A stretch of 64,000 nt of DNA from Clostridium sp. KNHs205 (GTDB taxonomy: Bacteria; Bacillota; Clostridia; Lachnospirales; Lachnospiraceae), in contig NZ_JNLE01000003.1 of NCBI RefSeq assembly GCF_000702945.1, forward strand, positions 531,001 to 595,000, written 5' to 3'. The position numbers were made by a program, and so were the translations under genes. Position 1 is the first letter of the stretch. Every line of letters starts with the position of its first letter. Shown here piece after piece: positions 9,176 to 17,473 of this stretch. The notes beneath the pieces are model-generated. The model worked only from the letters and a program-made list of their open reading frames with translations. It did not search any database and had not been told where the DNA came from.

Positions 9176-9748
9176 ATCGATTATAGATTTCTTTGCATTT
9201 TCTTGCTTCTTTTAGCAGCAGTAAAAGAAGATCTTAAGTCTTACAAGATACCAAACCGCCTGATAGCAGCAGGTTTAGTAGTAAGCCTGGTCCTCTTATC
9301 TTTTGAGCAGGGGTGGACAAGTATCCTTGGATGGATTCCGGGAGTACTTTTACCTGTGATAATCCTTTTTCCATTGTTTATGATAAGGGCTTTAGGAGCC
9401 GGAGATATTAAACTCTATTCAGTTATTGGCGGATTCTATGGAATTACGTTCTGTATTCAATCAATTTTATTTTCATTTCTTGCAGCAGCCATATTTTCTC
9501 TATTTCATATTATTCCAAATAAACAATTCCACAACAAATTTAAGTTACTGATAAACTATATGCAGCGGATATACTGGAGCAGCCGGTTTAAGGAGAAAGA
9601 AGAAGACTGGTATCGTTATTTCAACAGGGATGATGATAAGAGTAAAGTTGGAGTACATTTTTCAGTGTATATATTGATGGGTGTTACTATTAGCTTAGGA
9701 ATTAAGAAGCTGTATCCGGAGTTTTCTCTGAAATCATTGCTGTTATAG
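9176..9748 (+). CDS. Tad-type prepilin peptidase (A24, CpaA/TadV-like)
   Basis: This is a membrane aspartyl peptidase that would cleave the leader of Flp prepilin. The A24 hallmarks are AVKEDLKSYKIPN (first catalytic Asp, DxKxxxIPN) and GAGDIK (second Asp, GxGDxK), within several transmembrane helices. The start is unusual. The first standard codon is TTG 9203, which would cut the first helix short and has no ribosome site. The AGAGGTG at 9164-9170 is spaced for an in-frame ATC at 9176, which restores a full hydrophobic first helix. I give the longer form but the start is uncertain. It is the first gene of the tad cluster, directly after a strong promoter. Confidence 0.8.
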   Translation: MDYRFLCIFLLLLAAVKEDLKSYKIPNRLIAAGLVVSLVLLSFEQGWTSILGWIPGVLLPVIILFPLFMIRALGAGDIKLYSVIGGFYGITFCIQSILFSFLAAAIFSLFHIIPNKQFHNKFKLLINYMQRIYWSSRFKEKEEDWYRYFNRDDDKSKVGVHFSVYILMGVTISLGIKKLYPEFSLKSLLL

Positions 9749-9821
9749 AAATTGTACAGTTAATTCTGTCAAGTCTTTTGTAATACCATATATTTCAGTT
9801 TGCAGCTCAAAGGGAGGAAAA

Positions 9822-10757
9822 TTGTTTAAAACACTGGCTATCTACGATAAGGACGGAGAGTATGCGGCACACCTGTCCGAGTACATAAAGAGCAAGGCTC
9901 GGGGATTCTTCCAGATAAGATTATTTACCGAAGAGAATGCATTAAAGGAATTCCTAAAAGAGGAAGTTGCAGATATTCTATTATGGGGAGAAGTGTCGGA
10001 GAATATTGACTTAAGTATTGGAAATTATAGGTGTTTGGTTATCCTGACACAAACACCGGATTCCATTATACCCCCAGGCTGTACCTCTATATACAAATAT
10101 CAGCCTGGAGAAGCGATTCTAAATGGATTAAAGGAGCTGCTACCGGAGGAATCAGGTGATTTAAGAAAAAGGGAAGGTAAAAAGGAGCTTATCACGGTAT
10201 TTTCTCTTAATAACGCACACTTTAGCAGGGGGTTCGGCCTGGATTTGTGGAAAGAGAAGGCTAGGTTAAAGAATACTTTATTTTTTATGCTGGATCCGTT
10301 TAACGGAGTAAAAGAATTGGAAACCAGAGAGAATGAAAGCGGACTTTCAGAATTCATCTATTATCTTAAGCAGAACACTCAGAGCATGAATAAAAAACTT
10401 ATAAACCTGATACAGAAAAAAGGTGAACTTCATTTTATGAAAGGAGCAGCCTTTGGAACAGATCTTTATGAAATTACACCGGAGGATATGGAGAACTGGC
10501 TTCAGTTAATCTATCAATCAGAATATGATACCATTATATTCGAGACAGGTATATTTTCACCGGCTGTTATTAAGCTTCTTAAGGCTAGTACAAAGATTTA
10601 TTTATCTGCTGAAGAAGGCGGATATGGGGAGGAGCAATTAAACAGTTTTCTTTCCCAGCTTAAGTGGGCGGGTTATGAGGATGTTCTTACTCAAATCTCT
10701 GTGGTAAGAATAGGGAAGGAAAGCAGCTTCTTAGGATTGGAGGCAGAGAATTGTTAA
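9822..10757 (+). CDS. tadZ: TadZ/CpaE-like pilus localisation protein
   Basis: This 311-residue cytoplasmic protein sits in the TadZ position, between prepilin peptidase and TadA. Residues 1-110 resemble an atypical receiver domain (MFKTLAIYDKDGEYAAHLSE then LLWGE and CLVILTQT), and the rest looks like a degenerate ParA/MinD-like ATPase without a clear Walker A. This matches the TadZ plan, in which the protein marks the assembly site at the pole. The start is TTG, with AGGGAGG eight or fewer bases upstream. The 3' end overlaps tadA by seven bases, so the two are coupled. Family membership relies mainly on position plus domain look, so confidence is moderate. Confidence 0.65.
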   Translation: MFKTLAIYDKDGEYAAHLSEYIKSKARGFFQIRLFTEENALKEFLKEEVADILLWGEVSENIDLSIGNYRCLVILTQTPDSIIPPGCTSIYKYQPGEAILNGLKELLPEESGDLRKREGKKELITVFSLNNAHFSRGFGLDLWKEKARLKNTLFFMLDPFNGVKELETRENESGLSEFIYYLKQNTQSMNKKLINLIQKKGELHFMKGAAFGTDLYEITPEDMENWLQLIYQSEYDTIIFETGIFSPAVIKLLKASTKIYLSAEEGGYGEEQLNSFLSQLKWAGYEDVLTQISVVRIGKESSFLGLEAENC

Positions 10758-11989
10758 AACAGGAGATCATAGATGAAGTCAGAAGCCGTATAGATCTTAC
10801 AAAGGATATCGAAGATGAAGAAATTCTGGATACAGTAGACGAGCTGCTTCTGCAAAAGGGAAAGGAGAACTTCTTAAGTCTTAGGGAAAAGAAGAATTTA
10901 AGGAATGATATCTTTAACTCTATCAGGAGACTGGATATCCTGCAGGAATTAATTGAAGATAATCAGATAACGGAAATTATGATAAACGGCTATAACAATA
11001 TATTCATAGAAAAGGCAGGAAGGGTTTACCCCATTGAGAAACACTTCGATTCAGAGAAAAAACTGGAAGATATAATTCAGCAGATTGTTGCCAAGACAAA
11101 CCGCATCGTTAACGAGGCAAACCCAATAGTGGATACCCGTCTGATGGATGGTTCCAGGGTTAATATCGTTCTTCCTCCGGTATCTCTTACCGGACCAGCT
11201 ATAACCATCCGAAAGTTTCCCCACAAACCAATTACCATGGAACACCTGATACAGATTGGGTCTATAACCAGAGAAGCCTCTGACTTTTTAAAGAATCTGG
11301 TACAGGCAGGTTACAACATATTCATAAGCGGAGGTACAGGTTCCGGTAAGACAACTTTCTTAAATGTCCTGTCTAATTATATACCTTCCGATGAGCGGGT
11401 CATTACCATAGAGGATTCCGCAGAACTTCAGATAAAGAACATTCCAAATCTCGTGAGTCTTGAGGTAAGAAATGCAAATGTAGAAGGTAAAAATGAGGTC
11501 AGCATCAGGCAACTGATAAAAGCAAGCTTACGTATGAGACCAAGCAGAATTATCCTTGGAGAAGTCAGAGACGGAGCTGCGCTGGATTTGCTGCAGGCCA
11601 TGAACAGCGGACATGATGGTTCACTATCCACAGGACATGCTAATTCTACAGGAGATATGCTAAAACGGTTGGAGACCCTGGTACTTATGGGAGCAGATAT
11701 TCCGCTTATGGCAGTAAGACAGCAGGTGGCTTCAGCCATAGATATACTAATTCATCTTGGAAGGCTTAGGGATAAATCCAGAAAAGTCCTGGAGATTACA
11801 GAAGTTCGAGGTATAGAGGAAGGGGAAATAAAGCTTAACAGACTTTATTCTTTTATGGAAACCGGTGAGGATGGGAAAGGAAGAGTATTAGGAGCCCTGA
11901 AAGCGACAGGGGCTTTGCTGGAGCATAGGGATAAACTGATAGCTGCCGGTTTTATGAAACGGGAGGTAGGGTTTGATCGAAAATTATGA
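10751..11989 (+). CDS. tadA: Tad pilus assembly ATPase TadA/CpaF
   Basis: This is a hexameric secretion ATPase of the VirB11/TadA group that powers Flp pilus extension and possibly retraction from the cytoplasmic side. Walker A is GGTGSGKTT (residues 194-202). The Asp box and Walker B region reads IILGEVRDGAALDLLQAMNS, and the His-box STGHANS follows. The 412-residue length is typical. The start is TTG inside the end of tadZ. Its 3' end overlaps tadB by 17 bases, so tadZ-tadA-tadB look like one coupled block. This is the most secure identification in the cluster. Confidence 0.95.
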   Translation: MLKQEIIDEVRSRIDLTKDIEDEEILDTVDELLLQKGKENFLSLREKKNLRNDIFNSIRRLDILQELIEDNQITEIMINGYNNIFIEKAGRVYPIEKHFDSEKKLEDIIQQIVAKTNRIVNEANPIVDTRLMDGSRVNIVLPPVSLTGPAITIRKFPHKPITMEHLIQIGSITREASDFLKNLVQAGYNIFISGGTGSGKTTFLNVLSNYIPSDERVITIEDSAELQIKNIPNLVSLEVRNANVEGKNEVSIRQLIKASLRMRPSRIILGEVRDGAALDLLQAMNSGHDGSLSTGHANSTGDMLKRLETLVLMGADIPLMAVRQQVASAIDILIHLGRLRDKSRKVLEITEVRGIEEGEIKLNRLYSFMETGEDGKGRVLGALKATGALLEHRDKLIAAGFMKREVGFDRKL

Positions 11990-12716
11990 TATCTATCATT
12001 ATAGTAAACAGGAAATTTTTCTACTAATTCTTAAAGGTACTGCCTTTTGTATAATCTTTGGAGTTTTATTCTATAACAGCTTTTTAGGGGTACTCCTATT
12101 ACTCTTCTTTCTTCCGGTATATATAAAAAGAGAAAAAATGAAATATATAAAAAAGCGCAAATGGCAGTTAAATATTGAGTTCGGTGATGGGCTGTCAGGG
12201 TTAAGCGCAGCGTTAAATGCCGGTTATTCAGTGGAAAATGCTTTTTACCAGGCAATTTCAGACTTGAAGCAGATATATGGGGAAGAGTCCCTTATAATAA
12301 ACGAATTCAGAACCATATTAAAAAAACTAAAAGTGAATCAGAACCTGGAAGATATTCTGAATGATTTAGGGGAACGAAGCAGAGTGGAGGATATTAAGAA
12401 TTTTTCAGAGGTCTTCCAGACAGCTAAACGCACAGGTGGTGATATAATCCGGGTTATACGATCTACGGAGAAAACAATCAGGGATAAACTAGAGGTGGAG
12501 AGGGAAATTCAGACAATGATTACCGGAAAGCGATTGGAATCACGTATCATGAATATAATGCCCTGCGGTATTATTGGATATCTTCGGCTCTCCTCTCCTC
12601 ATTTTCTAGACCCTCTCTATGGTAATATTATGGGGGTGATTGTTATGACGGCAATGTTAATCTGCTATTATGCGGTTACGCAGTTAACTAATAAATTAAT
12701 AGATATTAAAGTATAA
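11973..12716 (+). CDS. tadB: TadB-like type II secretion F-domain membrane protein
   Basis: This is an integral membrane platform protein of the Tad machine, expected to pair with TadC and contact TadA. The 247 residues comprise an N-terminal hydrophobic pair (about 15-50), a cytoplasmic helical F-domain (LSGLSAALNAGYSVENAF is the typical core) and C-terminal helices from about 195. The start is TTG with GGGAGGTAGGG directly upstream, inside the end of tadA. It is shorter than proteobacterial TadB, as is usual in Firmicutes. Confidence 0.85.
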   Translation: MIENYDIYHYSKQEIFLLILKGTAFCIIFGVLFYNSFLGVLLLLFFLPVYIKREKMKYIKKRKWQLNIEFGDGLSGLSAALNAGYSVENAFYQAISDLKQIYGEESLIINEFRTILKKLKVNQNLEDILNDLGERSRVEDIKNFSEVFQTAKRTGGDIIRVIRSTEKTIRDKLEVEREIQTMITGKRLESRIMNIMPCGIIGYLRLSSPHFLDPLYGNIMGVIVMTAMLICYYAVTQLTNKLIDIKV

Positions 12717-12735
12717 GGAAGCGGAGGTGAGTATA

Positions 12736-14520
12736 GTGGCTGTATTGTTCGGTGCTATTTTTATATTTCTTGTGCTATTTACAGCTGTTACCGGAAGATA
12801 TGAAAAAGATTTTATCAATACACTGCCAGCTAAGGAACATCCGCTTATTTTTTTATATCCCTTTATATTATTTATATCAGCAGAAATAGAACACATTTTA
12901 GAAAAAAGCAGAGGCAGATTAACAGGTGATATAAATAAAAGTAAAGATACAAAGAAGATTATGGCAGACAGTATGGAGATTGCTCCTGGAAATAATAAAT
13001 TAAAGGAATTTAAGAAACAAAAGGAAGATAAGAGTTTAAAGGAATATAAGAGTCAGAAGGAATATAAGAGCCTAAAGGGAGATAAGAGTCTAAAGAAAGA
13101 AAAGAACCAAAAGGGAGATAAAAACCAAAAAGTAGATATTATTCAAAATAAAAGTAGTAATCCCCAAAAAGGTATTAACCCAATTAATAAAGAGAAACGT
13201 TTTCTGAAATTGCAGGAACTCCCTTATGAAGAAACAGTAAAAGATAATCTTAAAGGAATTTATATCGGCAATGATCTGGTATCCACTCTTAAAATATATC
13301 ATTTAAGGAAATGGTCTCTTGCATTATTTTTATTCCTGGTATTTGATGCGTTAGCATTTTTTGGAGCTTTCAAGGAAGCAGACAGTAATTACCTGTTTGG
13401 CGGAAATTATCTGGGTAGACCTGCGGCCAATGAAGAGGGTATAAATATCAGCCTTACTGCGATATTAAAAGATATAAGCGGCAAGATATTTCATAAAGAA
13501 ATAGACGTACAGGTTTCTAAAAAAAAGTATTCTGCAAAAGAAGCGGAAGAAGAATTTGCTAAAGGGATAAAGTATCTGGATGAGGTTACATTGGGGAATA
13601 ACACTTCGGCGGATCAGATATACACTTCCCTGTTATTTAAAGAGAAGATACCAGAGTCCCATGTAAAGGTCAGCTGGACCAGCAGTGATACAAAACTTCT
13701 TGAGGATAACGGTACGATTCACAATGAGGAGCTTAAGGAGAAGACGCTTATTCAGGTAACAGCAATATTAACATTGGAGGACAGGAGTGCCAGCTATTCC
13801 AGAGCATATGTTATCTGCCCCAGGATTTTCACAGAAGAAGAACTTGCATTGCAGGAACTGGAAACAGAGCTTAAGACAGCCGATGAGGACTATATAGAGG
13901 AACCTAAACTTACTTTGCCAAAAGAGCTTAAGAAATACAAAATTACCTGGTTGGAAAAGAGGGACTCAGAAGGTTTGAAACTATTTCTTCTGGGGGTGGC
14001 GGCAGCATTTCTTAGTATACCGCTTACCAATATGGAAGTTTCCTCAAAAGCTGAGAAGAGAAAAAAGGAACTTTTAATGGATTACCCGGAGCTAATTAAC
14101 AAATTTATGATGTTAATAAATGCGGGTATGTCAGTGTCAAATGCCTGGAAGAAGCTTGCAGCAGATTATAAGAAAAAAGGCGGTGATAAAAGATATGCCT
14201 ACGAAGAACTGGCACTTACTGCAAAGGAACTTCAAATGGGAATAGCAGAAAGCAAAGCTTATGAAGAGTTTGGAAGAAGGGTAAAACTGATACCTTATCT
14301 TCGTTTTGCAGCTCTTCTTTCCCAGAATATACAAAAAGGGTCCCCAGATTTTATCAGCAAATTGGAGGATGAAGCTTTAAAAGCCTTTGAAGAAAGGAAA
14401 GAAAGAGCTAAAAAAGCGGGAGAAGAAGCTGGAACTAAACTCCTAATGCCCATGATGGTAATGTTGGTGCTGGTTATTATAATTATCCTAATACCGGCAA
14501 TGAGTTCCTTTCAGCTGTAA
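12736..14520 (+). CDS. tadC: TadC-like F-domain protein with Lys-rich repeats and Ig-like insert
   Basis: The C-terminal ~140 residues form a TadC-type F-domain (LINKFMMLINAGMSVSNAWK, then a terminal helix), so this is the second platform protein. The first ~430 residues are extra. An N-terminal hydrophobic region is followed by a Lys/Glu/Ser-rich tract built of about eight-residue imperfect repeats (DNA near 13003-13140). A transmembrane helix lies near residues 195-220. A probably extracytoplasmic segment follows, whose VSWTSSDTKLLEDNGTI resembles atrophied bacterial Ig domains, then another helix before the F-domain. GTG 12736 is preferred to GTG 12727 because GGAGG lies eight bases before it. 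At ~594 residues it is about twice the usual TadC size. Confidence 0.8.
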   Translation: MAVLFGAIFIFLVLFTAVTGRYEKDFINTLPAKEHPLIFLYPFILFISAEIEHILEKSRGRLTGDINKSKDTKKIMADSMEIAPGNNKLKEFKKQKEDKSLKEYKSQKEYKSLKGDKSLKKEKNQKGDKNQKVDIIQNKSSNPQKGINPINKEKRFLKLQELPYEETVKDNLKGIYIGNDLVSTLKIYHLRKWSLALFLFLVFDALAFFGAFKEADSNYLFGGNYLGRPAANEEGINISLTAILKDISGKIFHKEIDVQVSKKKYSAKEAEEEFAKGIKYLDEVTLGNNTSADQIYTSLLFKEKIPESHVKVSWTSSDTKLLEDNGTIHNEELKEKTLIQVTAILTLEDRSASYSRAYVICPRIFTEEELALQELETELKTADEDYIEEPKLTLPKELKKYKITWLEKRDSEGLKLFLLGVAAAFLSIPLTNMEVSSKAEKRKKELLMDYPELINKFMMLINAGMSVSNAWKKLAADYKKKGGDKRYAYEELALTAKELQMGIAESKAYEEFGRRVKLIPYLRFAALLSQNIQKGSPDFISKLEDEALKAFEERKERAKKAGEEAGTKLLMPMMVMLVLVIIIILIPAMSSFQL

Positions 14521-14748
14521 ATTATTTTATTATAGAAGAATGTCTATTGATGTAAGCTAAGAAATTGCGTAAAAAAAGGAGCAAACCTATATTGAAAGGC
14601 TGAAAAATAAAAATTAAGCTCCAGGAAAGAGTTATTTTTTATTCATTATTAGTGAGTATAAGGTATTAGTAATTATCTCAGGAATTTTCTATAAAAATTT
14701 TTCTTTAAGGAATTTACTGTAAAATAATAATACTGAAAAGGAGATAAT

Positions 14749-14925
14749 ATGAAATTTATAAAGGACTTTATAAAGGAAGAAGACGGTATAGGGGTCGTGG
14801 AAATAATATTGATACTGGTTATATTGATTGGTATTGCAGTTATTTTCAGAGAAACCATAATGGACATTGTAAATGGAGCTATAAGTAAGATAAAAGAGGA
14901 TGCGACCCCGCTCTATGAGGATTAA
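14749..14925 (+). CDS. flp: Flp-type pilin (short prepilin)
   Basis: This 58-residue protein is the likely major subunit of the pilus. The N-terminal charged leader ends in EEDG, and the mature part would begin IGVVEIILILVILIGIAV. That puts Gly at -1 and Glu at +5 in front of a 20-residue hydrophobic helix, the A24 prepilin signature. A short polar C-terminal tail follows, as in Flp1-like pilins. AAAGGAGA is four bases before the ATG. It sits between tadC and the DUF5702 gene, separated from tadC by 228 bases, which may allow separate, stronger expression. It is small enough to be missed by length-filtered gene callers. Confidence 0.88.
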   Translation: MKFIKDFIKEEDGIGVVEIILILVILIGIAVIFRETIMDIVNGAISKIKEDATPLYED

Positions 14926-14926
14926 T

Positions 14927-17341
14927 ATGAAGGAAAAGAAAAGTGGCGTGATAACCGTATTCTTAAGTCTGATACTGTTAAGTGTATTAGCTTTTCTGCT
15001 AGTTCTTCTTGAAGCTGCCAGAATAAAAGGCGGTGGTGTTATGGCAAAAAGGTCATTTGAGGTTGCCGCTGATTCTCTGTTTGCAGAATATTATGCACCT
15101 CTGTTTGAGGAGTACCATGTGTTTGGGCTGGATGCAGGGTATGGTGAAAAGGAAGCTGATTATGGAATCTTGGAAAATAAGCTGAAGAATTATATGGAAT
15201 ATACTTTTAACTCAAGAAAAGATCTGGAGGATTATGAATATCTAATACCTGATTTTTTCGAACCATATGGGCTAAGGACAGAAGAGGTCAATATAACTGG
15301 AACAGAAACACTGCTGGACTATAAAGGGGAGATTTTTATAAAACAGGTTTCTGAATATATGAAATATAAGGTAACGGAAGATGTTATAAGTAATTTGTTG
15401 TCAGAGCTGAAGGTTATAAATGATACCAAAGAAACCGGAGAGATATTAAGTAAAAAGCAAAAAGCCCAGGAGGCAGCAGCCGGGCTTGAGAGTAAGGTAC
15501 TAAAGCTTATGGAAGCAATAGATGGTTTTACCATGAAGAAGAAAAGTATTAAAGCTGAAGGCGGAATGGCTATGATACAGGATAATTTCGTTAAGAAGCT
15601 CTGGATTAAAACTGTGGATAGGAACAGTCTTGGTATTGACAATGACTGGTTGTTTCAGTCAGTAAAATCCCAATACTTGAACCCTTTGTTATCTCTTAAT
15701 ACAGGGCGTTCGGAAATAGACAGCCTCTATGATTTAAAAGACAGAGAGGAGACACTTGCCACAGAACTATCAGAACTTCTCTCAACGGATACAGCAGATT
15801 ACACACCTAAAGAGAAAGAAGAATATAGAGAGACTGTCTTAAGGAAACAGGATGCTGTAAAGAATTGCAAAGACGAACAGAGAAACAGGATAGAAAGCCT
15901 AAACCAAAGAGGAATCAAGCTAAAAGAATTGATCAGCAATGAAGTAAGTGCCATAAACAGGGCGATTAAACTGTTGGAGGAAATTACACCCCTTAATAAC
16001 CAGGCAAATGAAGAAATGGAGCAATATCAACAGGCATTAGAAGCGTATAAGTCAAAAACTGACAATGAACAGTCAGGAGGGCTGTTTGATGAGCTTGATT
16101 CGGTTAGACCTGGCACTGAAGGAGTCCATCAGTATGACTTTGAAGGAATGCTTAAATGCCTGCAAAGTAATAAAGGAATCTTAGAGAAGCAGTTAAATAA
16201 TTTAAGTCTGTCCTTATCATCTGACAGCACCTCCTGGAAAACTTACAATGAGGAACTAAAGGCTTATGAGATTAACATAAAAAGCCTGGATTTTAACCCT
16301 CTTCGTTTTCAATACTCTGACTGCAGGAAGCCAGAAGAAAGCAGTTCTTTCTTTTCTGGTATCAACGGTATCTTAAGAAACGGACTTATGGAGCTTGTTA
16401 TAGAAGCAACCGATGAGGTCTCGCAAAACCAACTGGACGTCTCAGAACTCCCTGCAACTATTATGAATGTGCCAAAAGAAAAAAGGGGATATGAGGCTCA
16501 GAAGAACGAGCTAGCTCTTGATAACAGTGAAGATTTATACACTCCTGTATTTTCATCCCTGGAGGGAGAAGGTAATACTGAGGATAGAGGACTTACCTTC
16601 TTAAATGATATCTTATTTCTCCAATATATAGAGGAGCATTTCGGAGATTATGTAAATGGGCCGGCAGCAGGAGAAAAAGTACTTGCTTATGAAAAAGAGT
16701 ATATCATAGAAGGGAATGAAAAAGACGCCGATAACTTAGCCGGAATGGTAAACAGAATCGTGGCGGTTCGAAGCCTGACCAATACCATAACTCTGTTAAC
16801 GGATACGAAAAGCAGAGAGGAGGCAGGCGCATTAGCAGCAGCTTTTGTAGGATTTACAGGTATGCCGGCATTAGTTGAAGCAGTAAAGTATGTAGTGATA
16901 GTTACCTGGGGATTTGGAGAGGGGCTAGTTGATACAGCAGCTATATTTTCAGGTAAAAGCGTACCGTATCTAAAACAGAAAAAAGAGTTTTCCTTAAGTC
17001 TTACAGATATATTCGGACTTACAAAAGCCAAGATAAAAGAAAAGGCATCTCATTATAAGAAAGATAGCGGACCGGGAAAGGGTGATTATAATAGTTACCT
17101 GAAAATCTTCCTTCTGATGAAAAACAGAGAGGCTAAGACTTACCATAGCATGGATCTTATCCAGGAGAATCTAAGAGCAGAGTATGATAACGGCTTCTCC
17201 ATAAAGAACTGCCTGGCAGGCTTTCGTGCAGAGGGTAAGTTTCAGATGAAAACAAAGCTCATAAACTTTCCATTTATAACAAAGGCTACCGATGACAAGG
17301 GAATATATACATATAAGTATAAGCAGGAATATGCCTACTAA
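14927..17341 (+). CDS. DUF5702-family Tad-associated membrane protein
   Basis: This protein of about 804 residues has one N-terminal hydrophobic helix starting KKSGVITVFLSLILLSVLAF. Its Glu-containing LLEAARIKGG follow-up resembles TadE/TadG-like pseudopilins and the DUF5702 family found in Clostridia next to Tad genes. The large remainder (to residue 800) is predicted extracytoplasmic, with long helical Glu/Lys-rich parts around residues 150-420 and a hydrophobic patch near residues 640-670. ATG 14927 is preferred to an upstream in-frame codon at 14900, because a GAGG lies six bases before it and the upstream part overlaps the flp gene. The function is unknown; a minor pilin or surface scaffold is a guess. 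Confidence 0.75.
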   Translation: MKEKKSGVITVFLSLILLSVLAFLLVLLEAARIKGGGVMAKRSFEVAADSLFAEYYAPLFEEYHVFGLDAGYGEKEADYGILENKLKNYMEYTFNSRKDLEDYEYLIPDFFEPYGLRTEEVNITGTETLLDYKGEIFIKQVSEYMKYKVTEDVISNLLSELKVINDTKETGEILSKKQKAQEAAAGLESKVLKLMEAIDGFTMKKKSIKAEGGMAMIQDNFVKKLWIKTVDRNSLGIDNDWLFQSVKSQYLNPLLSLNTGRSEIDSLYDLKDREETLATELSELLSTDTADYTPKEKEEYRETVLRKQDAVKNCKDEQRNRIESLNQRGIKLKELISNEVSAINRAIKLLEEITPLNNQANEEMEQYQQALEAYKSKTDNEQSGGLFDELDSVRPGTEGVHQYDFEGMLKCLQSNKGILEKQLNNLSLSLSSDSTSWKTYNEELKAYEINIKSLDFNPLRFQYSDCRKPEESSSFFSGINGILRNGLMELVIEATDEVSQNQLDVSELPATIMNVPKEKRGYEAQKNELALDNSEDLYTPVFSSLEGEGNTEDRGLTFLNDILFLQYIEEHFGDYVNGPAAGEKVLAYEKEYIIEGNEKDADNLAGMVNRIVAVRSLTNTITLLTDTKSREEAGALAAAFVGFTGMPALVEAVKYVVIVTWGFGEGLVDTAAIFSGKSVPYLKQKKEFSLSLTDIFGLTKAKIKEKASHYKKDSGPGKGDYNSYLKIFLLMKNREAKTYHSMDLIQENLRAEYDNGFSIKNCLAGFRAEGKFQMKTKLINFPFITKATDDKGIYTYKYKQEYAY

Positions 17342-17355
17342 TTTCATTATGGAAA

Positions 17356-17459
17356 CTAAAAGGGACAGGGATATCCGTCTATACTATATTTTAAAGCAAT
17401 CTCTCTCCGGGAAGCATCATCCAATAATTTTACAAGACGGATATCCTTGTCCCCTTTAA
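17356..17459 (+). promoter_or_regulatory. Intercistronic long stem-loop inside the tad operon
   Basis: Arms 17356-17380 and 17435-17459 are near-perfect reverse complements (common core AGACGGATATCC), with a ~54-base loop. The right arm ends just before the AAAGGA ribosome site of the next gene. There is no T-tract, so an RNA processing or stability element is more likely than a terminator. Confidence 0.6.
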
Positions 17460-17473
17460 GAAAGGAATGGTAA

